From: Phellopilus nigrolimitatus | Lineage: Eukaryota > Basidiomycota > Agaricomycetes > Hymenochaetales > Hymenochaetaceae | Assembly: GCA_021029095.1 (NCBI GenBank) | Contig: JAJOHG010000011.1 | Location: 1-64,000, forward strand | Direction of reading: 5' to 3' | Length of the DNA stretch: 64,000 nucleotides | Part shown: positions 1 through 12,445 of the stretch, in pieces | How positions within the stretch are numbered: the first letter of the stretch is position 1 | How the letters are laid out: the number at the start of each line of letters is the position of its first letter | Translations under genes and position numbers: made by a program | The notes under the pieces: model-generated | The model's database searches: none | What the model saw: the letters and a program-made list of their open reading frames with translations, nothing else | What the model was told of the DNA's origin: nothing

Positions 1-1028
1 CATTTTTCGCGCTGGCCCGATCCGAGTGCGCGCGTGTCCCGGGAATGCGCGCGTGTCCGGGGTATGTGTCTGTCTGGACGCTAGCTGTCGCGGGCCCGCA
101 GCCGAAGCCGGGGCAGGCAGGCAGGCAGGCAGTCTGTCGAACGAACGAGCCAACGAACGGGCGAGCGAGCGAGCGAACGGGTGCCTGTCAGACACGGCAG
201 CGGTATGCATGTTTCGCGTGCAGATAAGGGAGGTAAGGGCAGGGTGTCAGCGGACAGCGGGCAGCAAGGGGGTAACAGCAGCAACAGCAGCGGCAACAGC
301 GGCAACAGCAACAGCAACAGCAACAGCGCGGCGTGCTGCTGCTGCTGCTGTCACGGCGCTCTGGGCTGGGCTGCGGGAGAGCCGAGGACGGGAGAGGGAA
401 GGGGCCCTGCGAATCCCATAGTGGGAGGGGGGGCAGCGGCCTGGAAAAGAAGGGGCGGGAGTATGTATGTACGGTGGGCCCGGCCCAGCCGAAGCCGAAG
501 CCAGCCGGGGGTAAGCTTCCGTCATCATCTCGTATCCTCATCTTCTTTCTTTCTCTCCTCCTCAGGGTCTCAGGGTCTGCCCAGGGTCCGCCCAGTTGCT
601 CAGGGTCGCGGTTAGACCCTTTACAGGGTCGACGATCTTGGGTGATATCCACGATCGGCTATTTATAGCGGCACAGTTAGTTATAATGTTCTCGCTTTCT
701 CACCATTTCCGGCTGTCGTCCCTCTCTCTCTCTGGCTCTGGCTCTGGCGTATTAAAAGAGCGCGTCCGCTCCCGCTGCCATTTTCTCGCCCTTTTTGCTG
801 CAACAAAACCGCCCCCCCGCGCCGACACAACGCTGTTCATGTCCGGCTACCGCCTCCGCCCTGTATCCACCCACGCGTCCCCCGACACCTCCATCTCCCC
901 GTCCCCGCCCAGGTCCCCCGTCCCCGACCCGCCCCTCGTCCACCAGCAGCACTCCCATTCGCACCCGCACCCGTACCCGTCGTCCGCACTCAGCGCGCAC
1001 GCGTACTCCACTACCCCAGACCACAAAC
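1..1028. other. GC-rich upstream region with CAG/CTG-type repeats
   Basis: No convincing gene is seen before the first start codon at 1029. The stretch is GC-rich and holds several simple repeats: GGCA units at about 111-132, GAGC units at about 161-177, an AACAGC/CAG tract at 273-328 and a GCT run at 334-351. A TATTTATA box at about 659-666 and a pyrimidine-rich stretch at 700-740 are compatible with a core promoter and 5' UTR of the downstream gene. An ATG at 839 opens a 117-codon frame that overlaps the start of the next gene in another frame and may be an upstream ORF. Promoter assignment is inference. Confidence 0.5.
273..351. repeat. CAG/CAA tract followed by GCT run
   Basis: A run of AACAGC/CAGCGG units (273-328) is followed within a few bases by six GCT units (334-351). 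The two tracts are partly complementary (CAG against CTG) and could form a hairpin in DNA or in a 5' UTR transcript. They are non-coding as read here. Confidence 0.8.
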
Positions 1029-2642
1029 ATGCCCCAGCCCATCCTGCTCTCCGCCGACCCGCACGCCCTCCCCCCGCTCATCCTCTCTCCCTCCGACGGC
1101 AACGCCCCGCCCCGCCCGTGGTCGCCCTCCGCCGGCCTCCGAGGTTCGTTCCCCCCCACTCACCCACTCCAAAAATAATCCTCCCTTAACTTTCGCTGTG
1201 CAGAAATCGACGCCGCGCCCCCGCCCGTGCGCCGGAACGGCCTCCCCGCGCCCCCGACGGGGCACGAGCTCATGGCGCTCTTCCCCGCGCCCTCGCCCTC
1301 CTCCCCCCCGACCTACCCCGCCCGCGCAGCCCCCGGCGCGCCCCCCGTCCCCCTCCCCACGCCCACCTCCGGCTGGTTCGCCCACCAGGAGCGCGCCTTC
1401 TTCGCCCGCGCCGGCAAGGAGATCGTCCGCCTCAAGAAGGAGGACGACGCCGGGCCCTCGGGCTCGGGCGCGCCGCCCCCGGCCGCCGCCGCCGGCCCAG
1501 CGCCGGCGCCGCCGGGAAGCAGCGCGCCGCCGCCCGCCGCGGACGCGCGCAAGGAGGACCAGCAGATGTACTACGCGGAGAACCCCGCGAAGCAGCAGCA
1601 GCGCACGCCCGCGCCGCACCACCCGAGCGCCCCGAGCGCCGCAGGCCCGTCGTCCGCCTCGCTCTCGCTCTCCCCCGCATCGACGCTCTCCGGGCCGTCG
1701 TCCCAGCCGCTGCCGTACCGCCCCGCGCCACCGCCGCGCGACGTGCACATGCGCGACGCGGGCCCGCCCCCACCCTCTCAGCAACAACAACAGCAGCAGC
1801 AGCAGCAGCAGGTGATGCAGATGCAGGGCGTGATGCCCGCGCCGCCGCACCCGCACCCGGCGCATGCGCACCCGCACCCGCAGGCCCCGCTCCCGATGGC
1901 CGCGCTCGGCCACTCCCCGCGCGTGCCCTCGAACGCGCCGCCCCCGCCGGCGTACCACGCGCACGCGCACCCCCACACGCCCGCGCCCTCTCACCCGCAC
2001 GCGCACGCGCACGCGAGCAGGGGGTCCCCGCCGCACCCCCAGTCGCAGCAGATGCAGTCGCAGCAGCAGATGCAGCCGCAACCACACCCGGGGCACGTGC
2101 GCGCGCCGTCGTACGGCCAGCCACCCGCGCACGCGCGCACGCCGCCGCACGCGCACGCCTACGCGCAACAGCACCAACAGCAGCAGCAACAACAACAAAC
2201 GCACCACGCCTCCCCGCACCACGCCTCCCCCCAACACGCCCACATGCAGCACACGCCGCACCCCTCCTACTCGCACGCGCCCGTGCCGTCGCAGGCCGGG
2301 CCCGGGCAGGCGCGCGGCAGCCCGCCAGGCGCGGGCGCGTACGCATACAGCGCAGCGCCCCCGCCGCAGGGCGCGTACGGCGAGCCCGAGCGCTACGCGC
2401 CGCCCCCTCCCCCTCCCTCCCAACAGCAGCAGCAGCCGCACCCCGACACGCGGTACGCGTACCCGGACGGCTACCCGGGGGCCGTGCCGCCGCCGCCCGC
2501 GCCCGCGGCGCAGGCGCCGGTGGATGTGTATGGCGGAGGCGGAGGCGGGGGGGAGGCGCCGCCGGGTGTGTATGCGGCGGCGCCGAGCGACCGACGCCGC
2601 GCGGGGAAGCATACGCGGCGCGTTGTTGTGGGGGCGCGGTGA
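1029..2642 (+). CDS. His/Pro/Gln-rich low-complexity protein, unknown function
   Basis: Two exons, 1029-1143 and 1204-2642, join in frame across a 60-nt GT..AG intron to give about 517 residues. The only ordered-looking parts are the N-terminal 40 residues (MPQPILLSADPHALPPLIL) and a short charged helix-like segment, GWFAHQERAFFARAGKEI, at about residue 95. The rest is low complexity: an 11-Gln run (1779-1811), His-Ala-His-Pro stretches, Gln/Met blocks and a Tyr/Pro/Gly-rich tail with a poly-Gly run, ending in an Arg-rich segment. Codon use is extremely G/C-biased at third positions. Such composition is common in transcription-related or phase-separating proteins, but no domain is recognised and no function is assigned. 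Start chosen because it reads in frame through the intron; an ATG at 839 lies in another frame. Confidence 0.75.
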
Positions 2643-2809
2643 GAGGTTGAGCTTCTTCCCCCCGCCCTCTTTTTTTTTTTTCGACGTCTTTCGACGTTTT
2701 TGCTTGCTTTTTTTTTTTTTTTTTTTGCTGTTTTCGCGCGCGCCGACCGAATTCCTGCAACCGTTTTCGACTTGACCTGGCCTGGCCGTCTTGCATACTA
2801 TCCTACCCA

Positions 2810-2911
2810 CTACCCCGCTACCCCGCTACCCCGCTACCAACAGATCCCACGGAGCCTAGTCGCACAGATATCTTTCCCGTGCTGTCGTATATCGTATCGT
2901 ATCGTATCGTA
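2810..2911. repeat. Short tandem repeats (CTACCCCG)n and (ATCGT)n
   Basis: Octamer CTACCCCG is repeated at about 2810-2838, and the pentamer ATCGT is repeated about four times at 2892-2911. Both lie in the 3' flank of the His/Pro/Gln-rich gene. Confidence 0.8.
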
Positions 2912-3530
2912 TGTAACATGTACATGTCACCGCACTGATTTTGACTTGCTTTTTTTGCTTTTGCTTTCCCTGCACCCCCGCCTGCCCCGCTAGCTATACC
3001 TGTATAAAGTACGCCTGTATGCGTATGCGTTTATAATATAATGGCTGCTGCTGCTGATGCTCTGTGCGCGTGCGTGCGTCGTAATGACGACGTTTTTTGC
3101 TTTGCTTTTCGCGTCCTCAGTGAGCTGTGTTTGAGCTGTGACGATCGGCGACGGACGAAGACCAGAAACAATAAATAATAGACAAGAAACAAGACCTCTA
3201 TGTCCAGCCACAGCAGCGTATACACCCCCGCCTCTTCCCGCTCCAGCGCATATGTACCAGCGCCGTCCGCTCTGCTCTGCCGCGCCAAGCCGCAAGCTGC
3301 GCCGACGGGCACCATCCATCGCGCGCGAACGCGCGAAGCCAGCTAGCTAGCTAGCGACGGTGGCGATGTCATCACGTGATGTCAGCGACTGAATACTCAG
3401 ACGGGTGGTGCCCCATCACGTGAACGTGGCATTGACAAGCCACAAATGACAGACGGGCCCCAGAAAAGAAAAGGTGGTTGCTGGCGGATATTTCGAGGCG
3501 GATCTTTGGTTTGTTGTTGTACCCGCGCAC

Positions 3531-3803
3531 GTACGCACGCACGCACGAGCGAGCGAGCGAGCGAGCGCGAGACGCTAGACGCTTCTGGGCGGACTCCCGG
3601 AGTGTCGGCTGCGTCGAAATCGGGGACGCCACATACATGTACATGTGTGTATGCATCTAGTTAAGATTTCTGGTAATACATACGCCCGATAACGCCATGA
3701 GCCCCATCGCCATCGCCCTCGGGGCCAGCCTGCGCCCACCTGCATCTGCAGATCTGCATACATGCAATGCACATACATACATACATACATACATACATGT
3801 ACA
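3531..3803. repeat. Microsatellites GCAC/GAGC and CATA
   Basis: GCAC then GAGC units run through about 3531-3568, and CATA units run through about 3771-3803, ending in a palindromic ACATGTACATGT. Non-coding. Confidence 0.8.
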
Positions 3804-6800
3804 TGTGCACACAAAACCCCTGTCACTGCACGGAAAGAAAGATATATCTGCAGTCTGTGCCGTCGTTCGTCGTCTGGCATCTCCGATGCGAAGAAGGCCG
3901 ACGACGGTATGTACATTTACGTAGACCTTGGAGAGCTATGCCGTGAGCCCAGCCGCTGTTTATCAATATTTACGGTATGTTTCTGTCCCGCTGTTCGGTG
4001 CGCGGGCGCACGCGCGCACGCGCAATCGTGTACGCGTGGTCGCGTGTCGCGTGCACACACCGCGTGCGTGACTCCGGGCGACGACTCCGCGTGGCCGTCG
4101 CTATGCACCTCCCGCGGGTGAAACAGCGCTGCTTATCGGCCGTCGGCGTCCGCCTCCACCCCCTCTTCTAAAGGCGTGCTCCTTCTCTTTTTTCGTTTCT
4201 CTTTTTCTTTTTTTTCTTTTTTCCTTGCCCGCGCCGGAGCGAGCTTACGGCAACGCTGCGCGAACGCGACGCCACGCGACGCGACGCCGCGCGATCCGGG
4301 CTGCCGTTTGGGGCTGCGCGGAGCCACGCGGCTGCAAGAGGAGCGGGCATGGGGCCGTCGGGGCGTCTCAGAACGCCCCGGGCTGCTCTGCGAGCTCAGG
4401 AAAACGGAGCGCCAGGCGCGCCGATAACGCCGCCGTGACCCGCGCATCCTCCTGGCGCGCGCTGCCCCAGCCCGCTCGCCGCCGCCCGGGGGTTTTTTTT
4501 TTACGTGGCCGCAGGCGAGCTCAGGGTGGCGCGGGGGCCACCTTCCATGCACGTATTCAGCGCGCGCATCTGCTACGCCCTCGGAGGAGGGACGCGCGCG
4601 CCGCGCAGCTGGCGCGTCCTCGCGTCGCCCGCCCGGCCTCGGACGCCCGGCGCAGCCCTGAGTTACGAAACGCGACGACCGGACGGGTGCCCACACGGGC
4701 TGATATGGACCCACACTATTGCGTGCCCGGTGCGGCGTGCTGCCCTTATCTCTGGCGGTAGCGCGATGTCTGCGGCGCGTCTCTGGCGCGTGACTTCGCG
4801 TCGTCGCGCTTCGTCTTTGGTATTCAGTCCTCAGGAGCCCCCGCTCGGCCGACGCTTCGTCGATAGGGGAACACGACACACATGGACACACTGCGAGATC
4901 TCTTTATTCGGCCCTGAGCCCCAGCACGGCCGAAGCGTTCGCTGATATGAAAGCGCGTCGCATTTCGAGCTCCGTCGGCCTCGCCTGGCGAGCGCGCGAC
5001 TAGCAGCGCGCGACGCGCATTCATATTGGGGACTTTGAGTGGGCGCAGTGATCTGTCGATCCGCTGCCCTTTCGATGTTTCATTTAGCGGGCGTGATGTT
5101 CTGCTGCGGAACTCGTTTCTCTCGCGCGCGCGAGATGCGCATGTGCGCCGTGAAGATTCTGCATTGCAGAAGACGCGGTTAAAGAAAGGAAACCTAGGGG
5201 GGGATGGGGGCGAGAGAGGGGGGATGATCAAATCGGACTTTGGGTTGAAATTGGATTCCAGGTCTGTTCTGCTCCTTTCCTCCGGAAGGTTTCTGGGATG
5301 TTTTCTTTAATCTCGCTTTTAGGCAAACTTCCTGAGCGTCTGCACGCCTGGAAAGGGGTGCATTAAGGGACTGGCTACTCTGACAGATCAGCTTCCAAAG
5401 TCATTCAATACGCTTTTTTCTAAGAGGCTAGGAGAGGCTCTCTTGGTACCCGTCAACCTACCACCGTGTGCGAATGTTGGTACACTTTGTGGGCTATCCA
5501 TCACCTCCTCTCCGACGCCCTTCCGCAGCGAGGGGAAATAATAATAATAATAAGGGAGGAAGCTAGAGATGGGCACTCAAGCGACAAATATTCGGCTATG
5601 AGGTTCGGGATGGAGCTAGATACTCTCTCGCACGGGTCCACCATGCAATAGGAATCAAGAATCAAGCTTGGCATTCAATGAGAGACTCCACCATGAGTAT
5701 GGCGGCGAAGGGGAAGGGGGCGACTAAGGGGAGGCAGCGGGAGAAGGGAAGAGACAAAAAGGAAGAGAACTCAAAAAACGTCGAACGCGGAGCGGGATGT
5801 GCCATAACCAGCGTGCACCGGTCACGCGCAGGGAGGTCCCCCGACGGGAGTTGCGTGCCAGCGACCGCCCGTGAGAGGAGTGTGCGAAGCGGGCAAAGAA
5901 GCGGAAGTGTGCTCGGTGGGAGGCAACCATGAGACCAGAATGAGAAGCAGGAGCGCGGAACTCGAAGGGAACGCGCTCGGACCCATTGATAGTGCATCAA
6001 GCTCGAATCCAAGAACCTTGCCTTCGGATTCGAAGTTGAGAACAGCTGGCGGACCCTGTCGGCGGCGGCGAGGGAGCACAAAACACTCGCGCATATGCGC
6101 GTAGGATGAGTCGTCGAGCTCGTCCAGCGATTGGCTCGAATAGGTAAATAATATTGGATGCCCGGACGCGGAGCGTCGCCCGCAGCATTCGGCATTCCCT
6201 CGGATTTGGCAAAAAACGGACAAGGCGCGCTAGATCCTCAGGAACAGTGGCGCGGTGATTTCCTGCTCATACGCTATCAATTCTTGTTCCGCAATCATCT
6301 GCTTTAGTCAATACATTGCAGGCCGAGTCCGAACTGGGAAAAAGCCAGTTCCTGTATTGCCGGGATTCCTTGCTTCTCTTCTATGCCTTACCCGTCGGAG
6401 GCTGCATGCGCGAGAAAGCTCTGGCCGAGATGACTGCTTCTACTCTGTTTCTCGTCGCGCATGTAAGCGCTGCTGCAACTTACTCAAGACTCATTTCCGA
6501 CTCTGTTCTAGGTGTCTGGTCAGGCGCAGGCCTCTAAAAATCTGTCTTCTCGTGCTTCCCATGGTGACAAGGTTGACCCTGGAGCCACACAGCCTTCTCA
6601 TCACAAATAACTCTTCTCGGGCGTAAGAAATACAGCTACGTCCAGGCTTGTCGAGTTGTCGTAATGCCCATCCATTCTTCCGAAGCTCCTTGGTATCCCA
6701 GTCCCAGACCAGTGTGATCATCGTGCGCCCAAACTCAAATACGTCTTCTTGTCTTTGGTAAGTGTATTCGCCATCCTTACTTCATCTCTCACCCATGCCT

Positions 6801-9800
6801 TTGGCGCGTGCGCGTGCGCGTCGGTCTCTTTTATGTTTCCAGTATCTTCTCTCGCTTCGTCGATCCTGAATGAGAATATCGATATATCGAAGCTCGCCCG
6901 AAAAGCCAGCGAGAATGGGTAGTATCGTGTCGACATTACCGGGTGTCCATTGGCTTCGTTGGAGCTTGACGTTGCCGGAGGTTCACGATTTGTTCGGTAT
7001 CAGAGCGACAGGTTTCATGCGGAATCGAGAGCATGCAAGTGGCCCGGGACCGGCTTGCGGAGCGGCCATCTTGAACATCTCTCTGCGATGTCTACTTGGA
7101 ATATGAAATAGTCCTCGGCAAGCGGAGCTTCGGAATGCTGCGGCTTCGTTGCTCTTCTTCCGTCGCTCGGGCTTGGATCTGCGACTCGCCTACCCGCTCT
7201 CCTCCCTTATTTCGCGGCAAACTCCCCGAGCAGAAGGGCCGTCGGGAAGCGAGGGATGTGGCGTATCACTTTTCTCCAGCGGCGCCTATTTTCGGTTCTC
7301 AATCTTTGGTTTGTAGCTCTTAGTACGGCGCTCAGCGAGGATCAGTGATCAATGGCATCATATTCGAGCCAGCTTCGGAAGAGCTTGCATCGCATCACTT
7401 ATAAGACCACTCGCTGTGCAGCGCACGAAAGAAAGTTCAGGTTGCGCATAAAGTTATGCGGGGGCCTCAGATGGTACAGTTTGGCATCACCTGATTGATT
7501 TGGGATGGTTGGGGATGGACATGAAACTCGGAGATTCGTGGACTCGGGGGCTTTATAGTTCACCACTGGATCCCGATTGCTGAACGCAGCTGGAGATACG
7601 CGCTTGCGCTGCGGTAAGCTCGGATCCGTGTCTTTCAAATAAGTCGCAAACATCGCTGATTATGATCGTCTGTAGGTCTGAACTTAGATATTTGAGTGAA
7701 AAGGACAGCCTCAAGCGAAGGCGACTCAGCAGCGTGTGTGCGACTGAAGGCCGGTTTTATAACCATTGCCTATAGCATACGTCGAGCGCTCTTTTCAGTT
7801 TCGACCTCAGAATGACGCAGTAGTGACTCTTCAGAGCCCATACAGGTACTCAATAGGGTGACGGTCATTGCCGGGGGACGCTCGCAGTTAACCTATACCT
7901 AATCGGTATCTGATACAATCCAATGCTACCTTTGGTACGTACGTCATCCCATCATATCGCGGGGAATACTTTCGAGTGGTTTCGAGCAAATCATATAGTT
8001 CGGCAACACAAGCACCGGTGTATGTGTGTTCGTGGCTCCTGCCTTATCTCAGACATCGATGGACGTTTCGAGCGACATACTCTCACATGTCCCGCCTTTT
8101 CAGGCCGAAGCCAAGTTATGCGGAGTTAGCGAACGTGAAGCATGTGCTCGCGAACGGTATTCGAGTCACCTAAGCAAATTCTCACTATCCGAGTCTGCTG
8201 CAAGTATAGCTAGGGATAAGGTAACATCGTATCAAACGCCGGCCTAGCTGCAAGCCGTAAGCCCCTATTAACTTTCGGCTTCTTCTCATTCTCTTCCACT
8301 AAACTATAATTATGCTTTAGCTTATTTGCGGCTTTTTGCCCATGTCGGCATCCTCTGATGGCTTCTGGACTTCTGAGGAGTTCGCCGCGTGAGCTCGTGA
8401 GGCAGCGCATACGTTACAAACGCGAAGCTAACGCGCGCTGCTCGTCTGTGCGCCTATCCTATTTCGCGTTTTATGCCGCATATCCTACGTTGCGTCCGCT
8501 TGCTCCGTCCGCAACTGAGGCACGTGACTCAACAGAGCTAATAGACAAACGTATGTTTTTTTTTTTCTGGACTCAAGTTTGAGTGGGTTTTCTTTGTGAT
8601 CTATTTGACGCAGGAATAGTGTGTCATTTCTCTCAGCATTGTTACCGATGTTGATAGTGATTTGCCTTCAGATCATGGGGGATTATTCATAATACCGAAA
8701 CTTCTCTCTGTGCTTCTCCCACCGGCACTGTTCATATTTTCGTCGCCGACTCTGCGCATCCCGGGGTGAAACGGCGACGAGCTTATGAGGTTTCGGAGAA
8801 CTTTCAACAATGGTGGGCCAATGGTAGAACACCTTTTCCGCTGGGAGAGCAAAAGAACGCGCAAGCTGTGTCCCTTCGGGTTCCCATGCCGTGCTCTCGT
8901 TTTCGATTTCCAAGGCTCTTCTGCTTCCACACTGTCTACGTTGCTCCATCAAATCCGCATTTCTTCCGCATTGTGGCTGGTCCCTTGTGTGTCAATCGAC
9001 ACCGAGACGGAGTATAAAAAGCTAAGATAGAGCCGCATCTCGAGGTCTGATCGAGATCCGGTTTGCGCGAGCTCAGTGGTTTCATAGGGGCCCACCAACG
9101 TGACTGTCCTTCAATATGTCCGACAATGCCTTTCAAGCATACATAGACCGCGGCACCATATAATCCATCCGGGGTATCCTCATTTCCGATAAACGTGTAC
9201 ACACTAAGTACTCAGCTTTCCTGCCTGCCTTACGGCGTCTGTGCTGTATTGATCAGTTGTTCCTAATCGCCTGCTGCTCCGAGGCTCTAACTGATGCTTA
9301 GGCTGGTATTCTGCATTCCTAACTAATGCACAACATTGTACGGCATTGACCAGCTTTGAACCCTTCGAATCAACGTCCCCGTTGCCCACATCCAGCCTTT
9401 TGCACCATGAATGTAGGCTGAATAAATATTGTAAGGGTCGGCAGGGCTTGCGACGTCCGACCATGCACGTCAACTGCATGCTATGGGGGTGTGAATCCCA
9501 TTCATCAGGCCTTCTAAACGTGCTGTCCTTCAGTTGTCTTACGTTCAGACGGAGAACCGTTCTGCGCTGGTCTCGAGGTGCGTTTTTAAGTGTGATTGGA
9601 TGTGTACTTGAATTGATATGGTAGGTTTATTCACTGGATTTAGCACGCCTCCTCCGCCATTCCCCCCTTTCTCCGAAAACAAAGGCGCAATAAGTGAAGA
9701 TCTATGCCTTTTAGGTACGTTTTCTCCCGTCGAGCTCCGCCTTAACTTTCACGAAACGTTGTGTCGCCAGTTATTACCTCCGATTTAGATCCTGCCAGGG

Positions 9801-10833
9801 CTCAGAAAGTCAGCATATACAACGAAGCTTTGGATGGGTTTGATGGCTTAGGTCCCCGACGCTCTAGATCGAGTACGCACACTCCCCTGCTTGCGAGGCT
9901 GATTCCGAATTTGAATGGCGCAACACCATATCTGTGATCCAGGATGTCAGCCTCCGATCTAGCCCCTTGGAAATCTTATAGACACTCTATGCCTCTGTTA
10001 TTCTCCCGTCTTTCGGCCCCGCCATCTTATATTGTGCAACGCTTCTTGTCTTTTCCATTGCAAGGCCAGAAGTGACTCGGGGCCAATCCTGAAGCTGCTA
10101 TTCCGGAGAGATAGCGAAGGTCCTACGCTTTGTATTTCTAGAGCGGCGTTACTGTCGTTTCCGCTAGTATTGTGAATATGAGTGCCCTATGCTTACGGTA
10201 TTTCCCCATGCGCCCGATCACGATATGAACCGCCTAAGAAAAGGGGCGATAGTTAGCAAACGTAGTGGGCGTCTTATTTTTTACGAGTTCTAATGTTTCC
10301 ATACATGAAAATATGAAATAGAACGCGATGCGTTGCTTCACATGTGCATCTGACATGGGCGGGAGCGCAAGATCGCGTGAGCTAGCGTGTCCATTAAGCC
10401 CGAGGTAGTCGTGTATACTGCCTCATCACAATGCTTCTCATAGTATCCATGCAGCAGCCGAGTCGTACGTATACAGAATCTGACACACGGTATGATAACA
10501 AAAGCATGGATACGACTTTGACTGGCGAAGTGGGTAAATCGCGCGGGTAAATCGAAAATGTACTACGTGAAGTTAACTGCGAATGCACGAGAAATCTCGA
10601 TTCTAAGGGCATACTAGCGTATTCAAGTTCGCAAGGGGCGACTTCTGTATATCATTTCTCTGAATTCTTTCCGGCGATAAGATCTGCATTCTGCAGCCAG
10701 ACGGTCGTCGGAGACATGAGCTACATCACAAAGTTCTCTTACTATCGAGTTCGCCGCGCAATTGAAAAAAAAAAGTTACATCCATGGGTAAAGTTTAATA
10801 ACAAAGGATGAAGAAAACAGTAATACCGTGAAA

Positions 10834-11957
10834 TTACGAGGTTGAGGCTGACGTCCCAGAGGTCTCTGCCTGCTTCCTCTGTTTCTTCTTCTTCTTGACT
10901 TGGCGCTGTCCACCAGCATCAACAACGGGCTCAGCCGTGGAAACTTTCCCCGTACTTTCCGCGCCCCCTGTATCTCCTTCCTCACGATTTCGCTTTTTGA
11001 TCTTCTTCGCGCCGCCGGTCGCGTTCGCAGCGGGGCTATCTACTCCCGCAGGTCGCAAAAAGCTCGGGGCCCCTGATACTCTGGTCGGTTTGGCCGTAGC
11101 ACCGGGCTGTTCGCCTGCATTAACGGCAGACTCCGCCAGGGCCTCCACTGCAGCATCCTTTTCCCTCATCTTTCGCATTTTGCGCAAATCCCACCCGACA
11201 ACTGAGGCCTTCTCTTCAGAGATCATTGTTAGCACAGGAGCTCCAGGAGCTGTCAACCTCTCGACAGTATGGGTCTTCGTGTTTAATTCTTCTGCCACCC
11301 TTGTCCCGCGACGCGCCGTTAATAACCCCCCTCGCATGACGGGGCGCTCTTTGCGCCGGGAAGGAGCGGATGCATCTAAGTTGTTCGGTGGCTGTAGATT
11401 GACAGAGGATCTTGTCTTCTTGCTGAGCTTTTCCATCCGTCGGAACGTCCTCCGTGTCATCTTCAAGAGTAGTCTAAATAAATAAAAAAACACGGATGTA
11501 CGTAGGATCAATGCGTCACGATTGCTTTGAGAAGATTGCTCACGGAAGCTACGACTTCCTTCCCTTTGTTAAACGTTCTACGCCCGCTGATTTTTGTCGA
11601 CGACGTGGATGCTTCAGGCATGCTCTCATCGTCCGCTGATGAGGTACTCTTACGGAGCGAAGGGAACAAAAACGGAAGATACGATGTTTCATGAGAGATT
11701 GATTGTCTGCAAAGGAGTAAATATAAGTCAGAGGCTTCCGCAGAACTTGATTAGTGTACTCACTTAGTAGCAGGTTTCGAACTCGGCGGTATACCCCACG
11801 CGTCTCTAACCTCTCTCGAGACTTCCCATTCTGCGTCGTCTTTTACTTTAGCGCGCTCCAGGTCGACAGAGGCTTGCTGCTTGGCGCGTTGAGCATTCTG
11901 CATGAAGCGAAGGCTGAGCGTGCCATTGCTTAGAGTCTTCCCGGTAGAGCCAGACAT
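10834..11957 (-). CDS. MPP6-like nuclear exosome cofactor
   Basis: Three proposed exons, 11957-11764, 11706-11544 and 11460-10834, join in frame to about 327 residues. The N-terminus carries the MPP6 (M-phase phosphoprotein 6) signature: a short basic leader, then LSLRFMQNAQRAKQQ, followed by an acidic W-containing segment (DDAEWEVS) and a later GRRTFNKGKEVV motif resembling the family's conserved GR.SF.G box. The C-terminus is Lys/Arg-rich with several nuclear-localisation-like runs. MPP6 tethers the RNA helicase Mtr4 to the RRP6-containing nuclear exosome for rRNA and snoRNA processing (family knowledge). The second intron is the least certain: donor GTGAGC, acceptor after TTGAAG. The tail is longer than in most homologues. 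It is divergent to the deaminase gene across a 488-bp shared upstream region. Confidence 0.7.
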
Positions 11958-12445
11958 AAATATATCTGCGGACAATCCGGGGAAGCCTGGTAGATTTTGT
12001 CGAAGTGCACTACTAGTACTGAATGACAGCTGTATACTTTCATGAACAAGTATGCGACAGATGCAGTCACGAGCACATCGTACCAATTACAACAAGAGAT
12101 GAGCAGGTGCAAAGAACACCTCAGCTGAATATTTCATGAGACAAAACGCGTCGAGCTGCAGTGGAGAGACGCGCAGATTCCCTTAACGAGAGGCTACTGC
12201 CAAATACGAGCAAGCAGGTCCGGGGCGACTCCTAAGTTGTGGCGACGAATCCTGTCTTTCAGGAAATTATCTCCAACGATACGTCGACTACCTTCGTCTC
12301 AGCTGTTCAAGCTAAGCAAATATGTAGGTTCAATGGTCATGCATATCTAGGTACCGATCGTTAAAAGATCATAAGCTGATTCGCATTGTTCTTTTTTTCT
12401 TTCTTTTGCAGACATTGTTTCGCACGACGTTTTACATTCGTGGCA
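11958..12445. promoter_or_regulatory. Divergent intergenic region
   Basis: Shared 5' flank of the MPP6-like gene (-) and the deaminase gene (+). A strong pyrimidine tract ending in TTTTGCAG (about 12388-12411) just before the deaminase start looks like a splice acceptor, so a 5' UTR intron is plausible. No other element was recognised. Confidence 0.45.

Larger units (their letters stand above)
2643..10833. other. About 8.2 kb without a convincing gene
   Basis: No frame in this stretch reads like conserved protein and no splice-linked exon chain was found; the longer frames lie in CpG-rich DNA (about 4000-5250) and look like composition artefacts. T runs at 2670-2681 and 2708-2726 follow the upstream stop codon and may belong to its 3' UTR. 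Simple repeats cluster at 2800-3810. From about 5300 the base composition becomes balanced with no repeats recognised by eye. A non-coding RNA or a decayed element cannot be excluded. Confidence 0.55.

Noticed and set aside
188..652. Cys-rich frames across the CAG/GCT repeats
   Set aside because: Poly-Cys and poly-Ser arise from reading the triplet repeat in other frames.
1011..2810. 599-codon minus-strand frame opposite the first gene
   Set aside because: It is the antisense shadow of the GC-rich plus-strand gene; Arg/Val-rich with no domain. The plus strand has a clean intron and protein-like N-terminus.
4133..4891. Long open frames (over 240 codons) in the CpG-rich block at 4.1-4.9 kb
   Set aside because: Composition is Arg/Ala/Pro/Ser-rich on several frames of both strands at once, with no motif or splice continuity, as expected from high GC.
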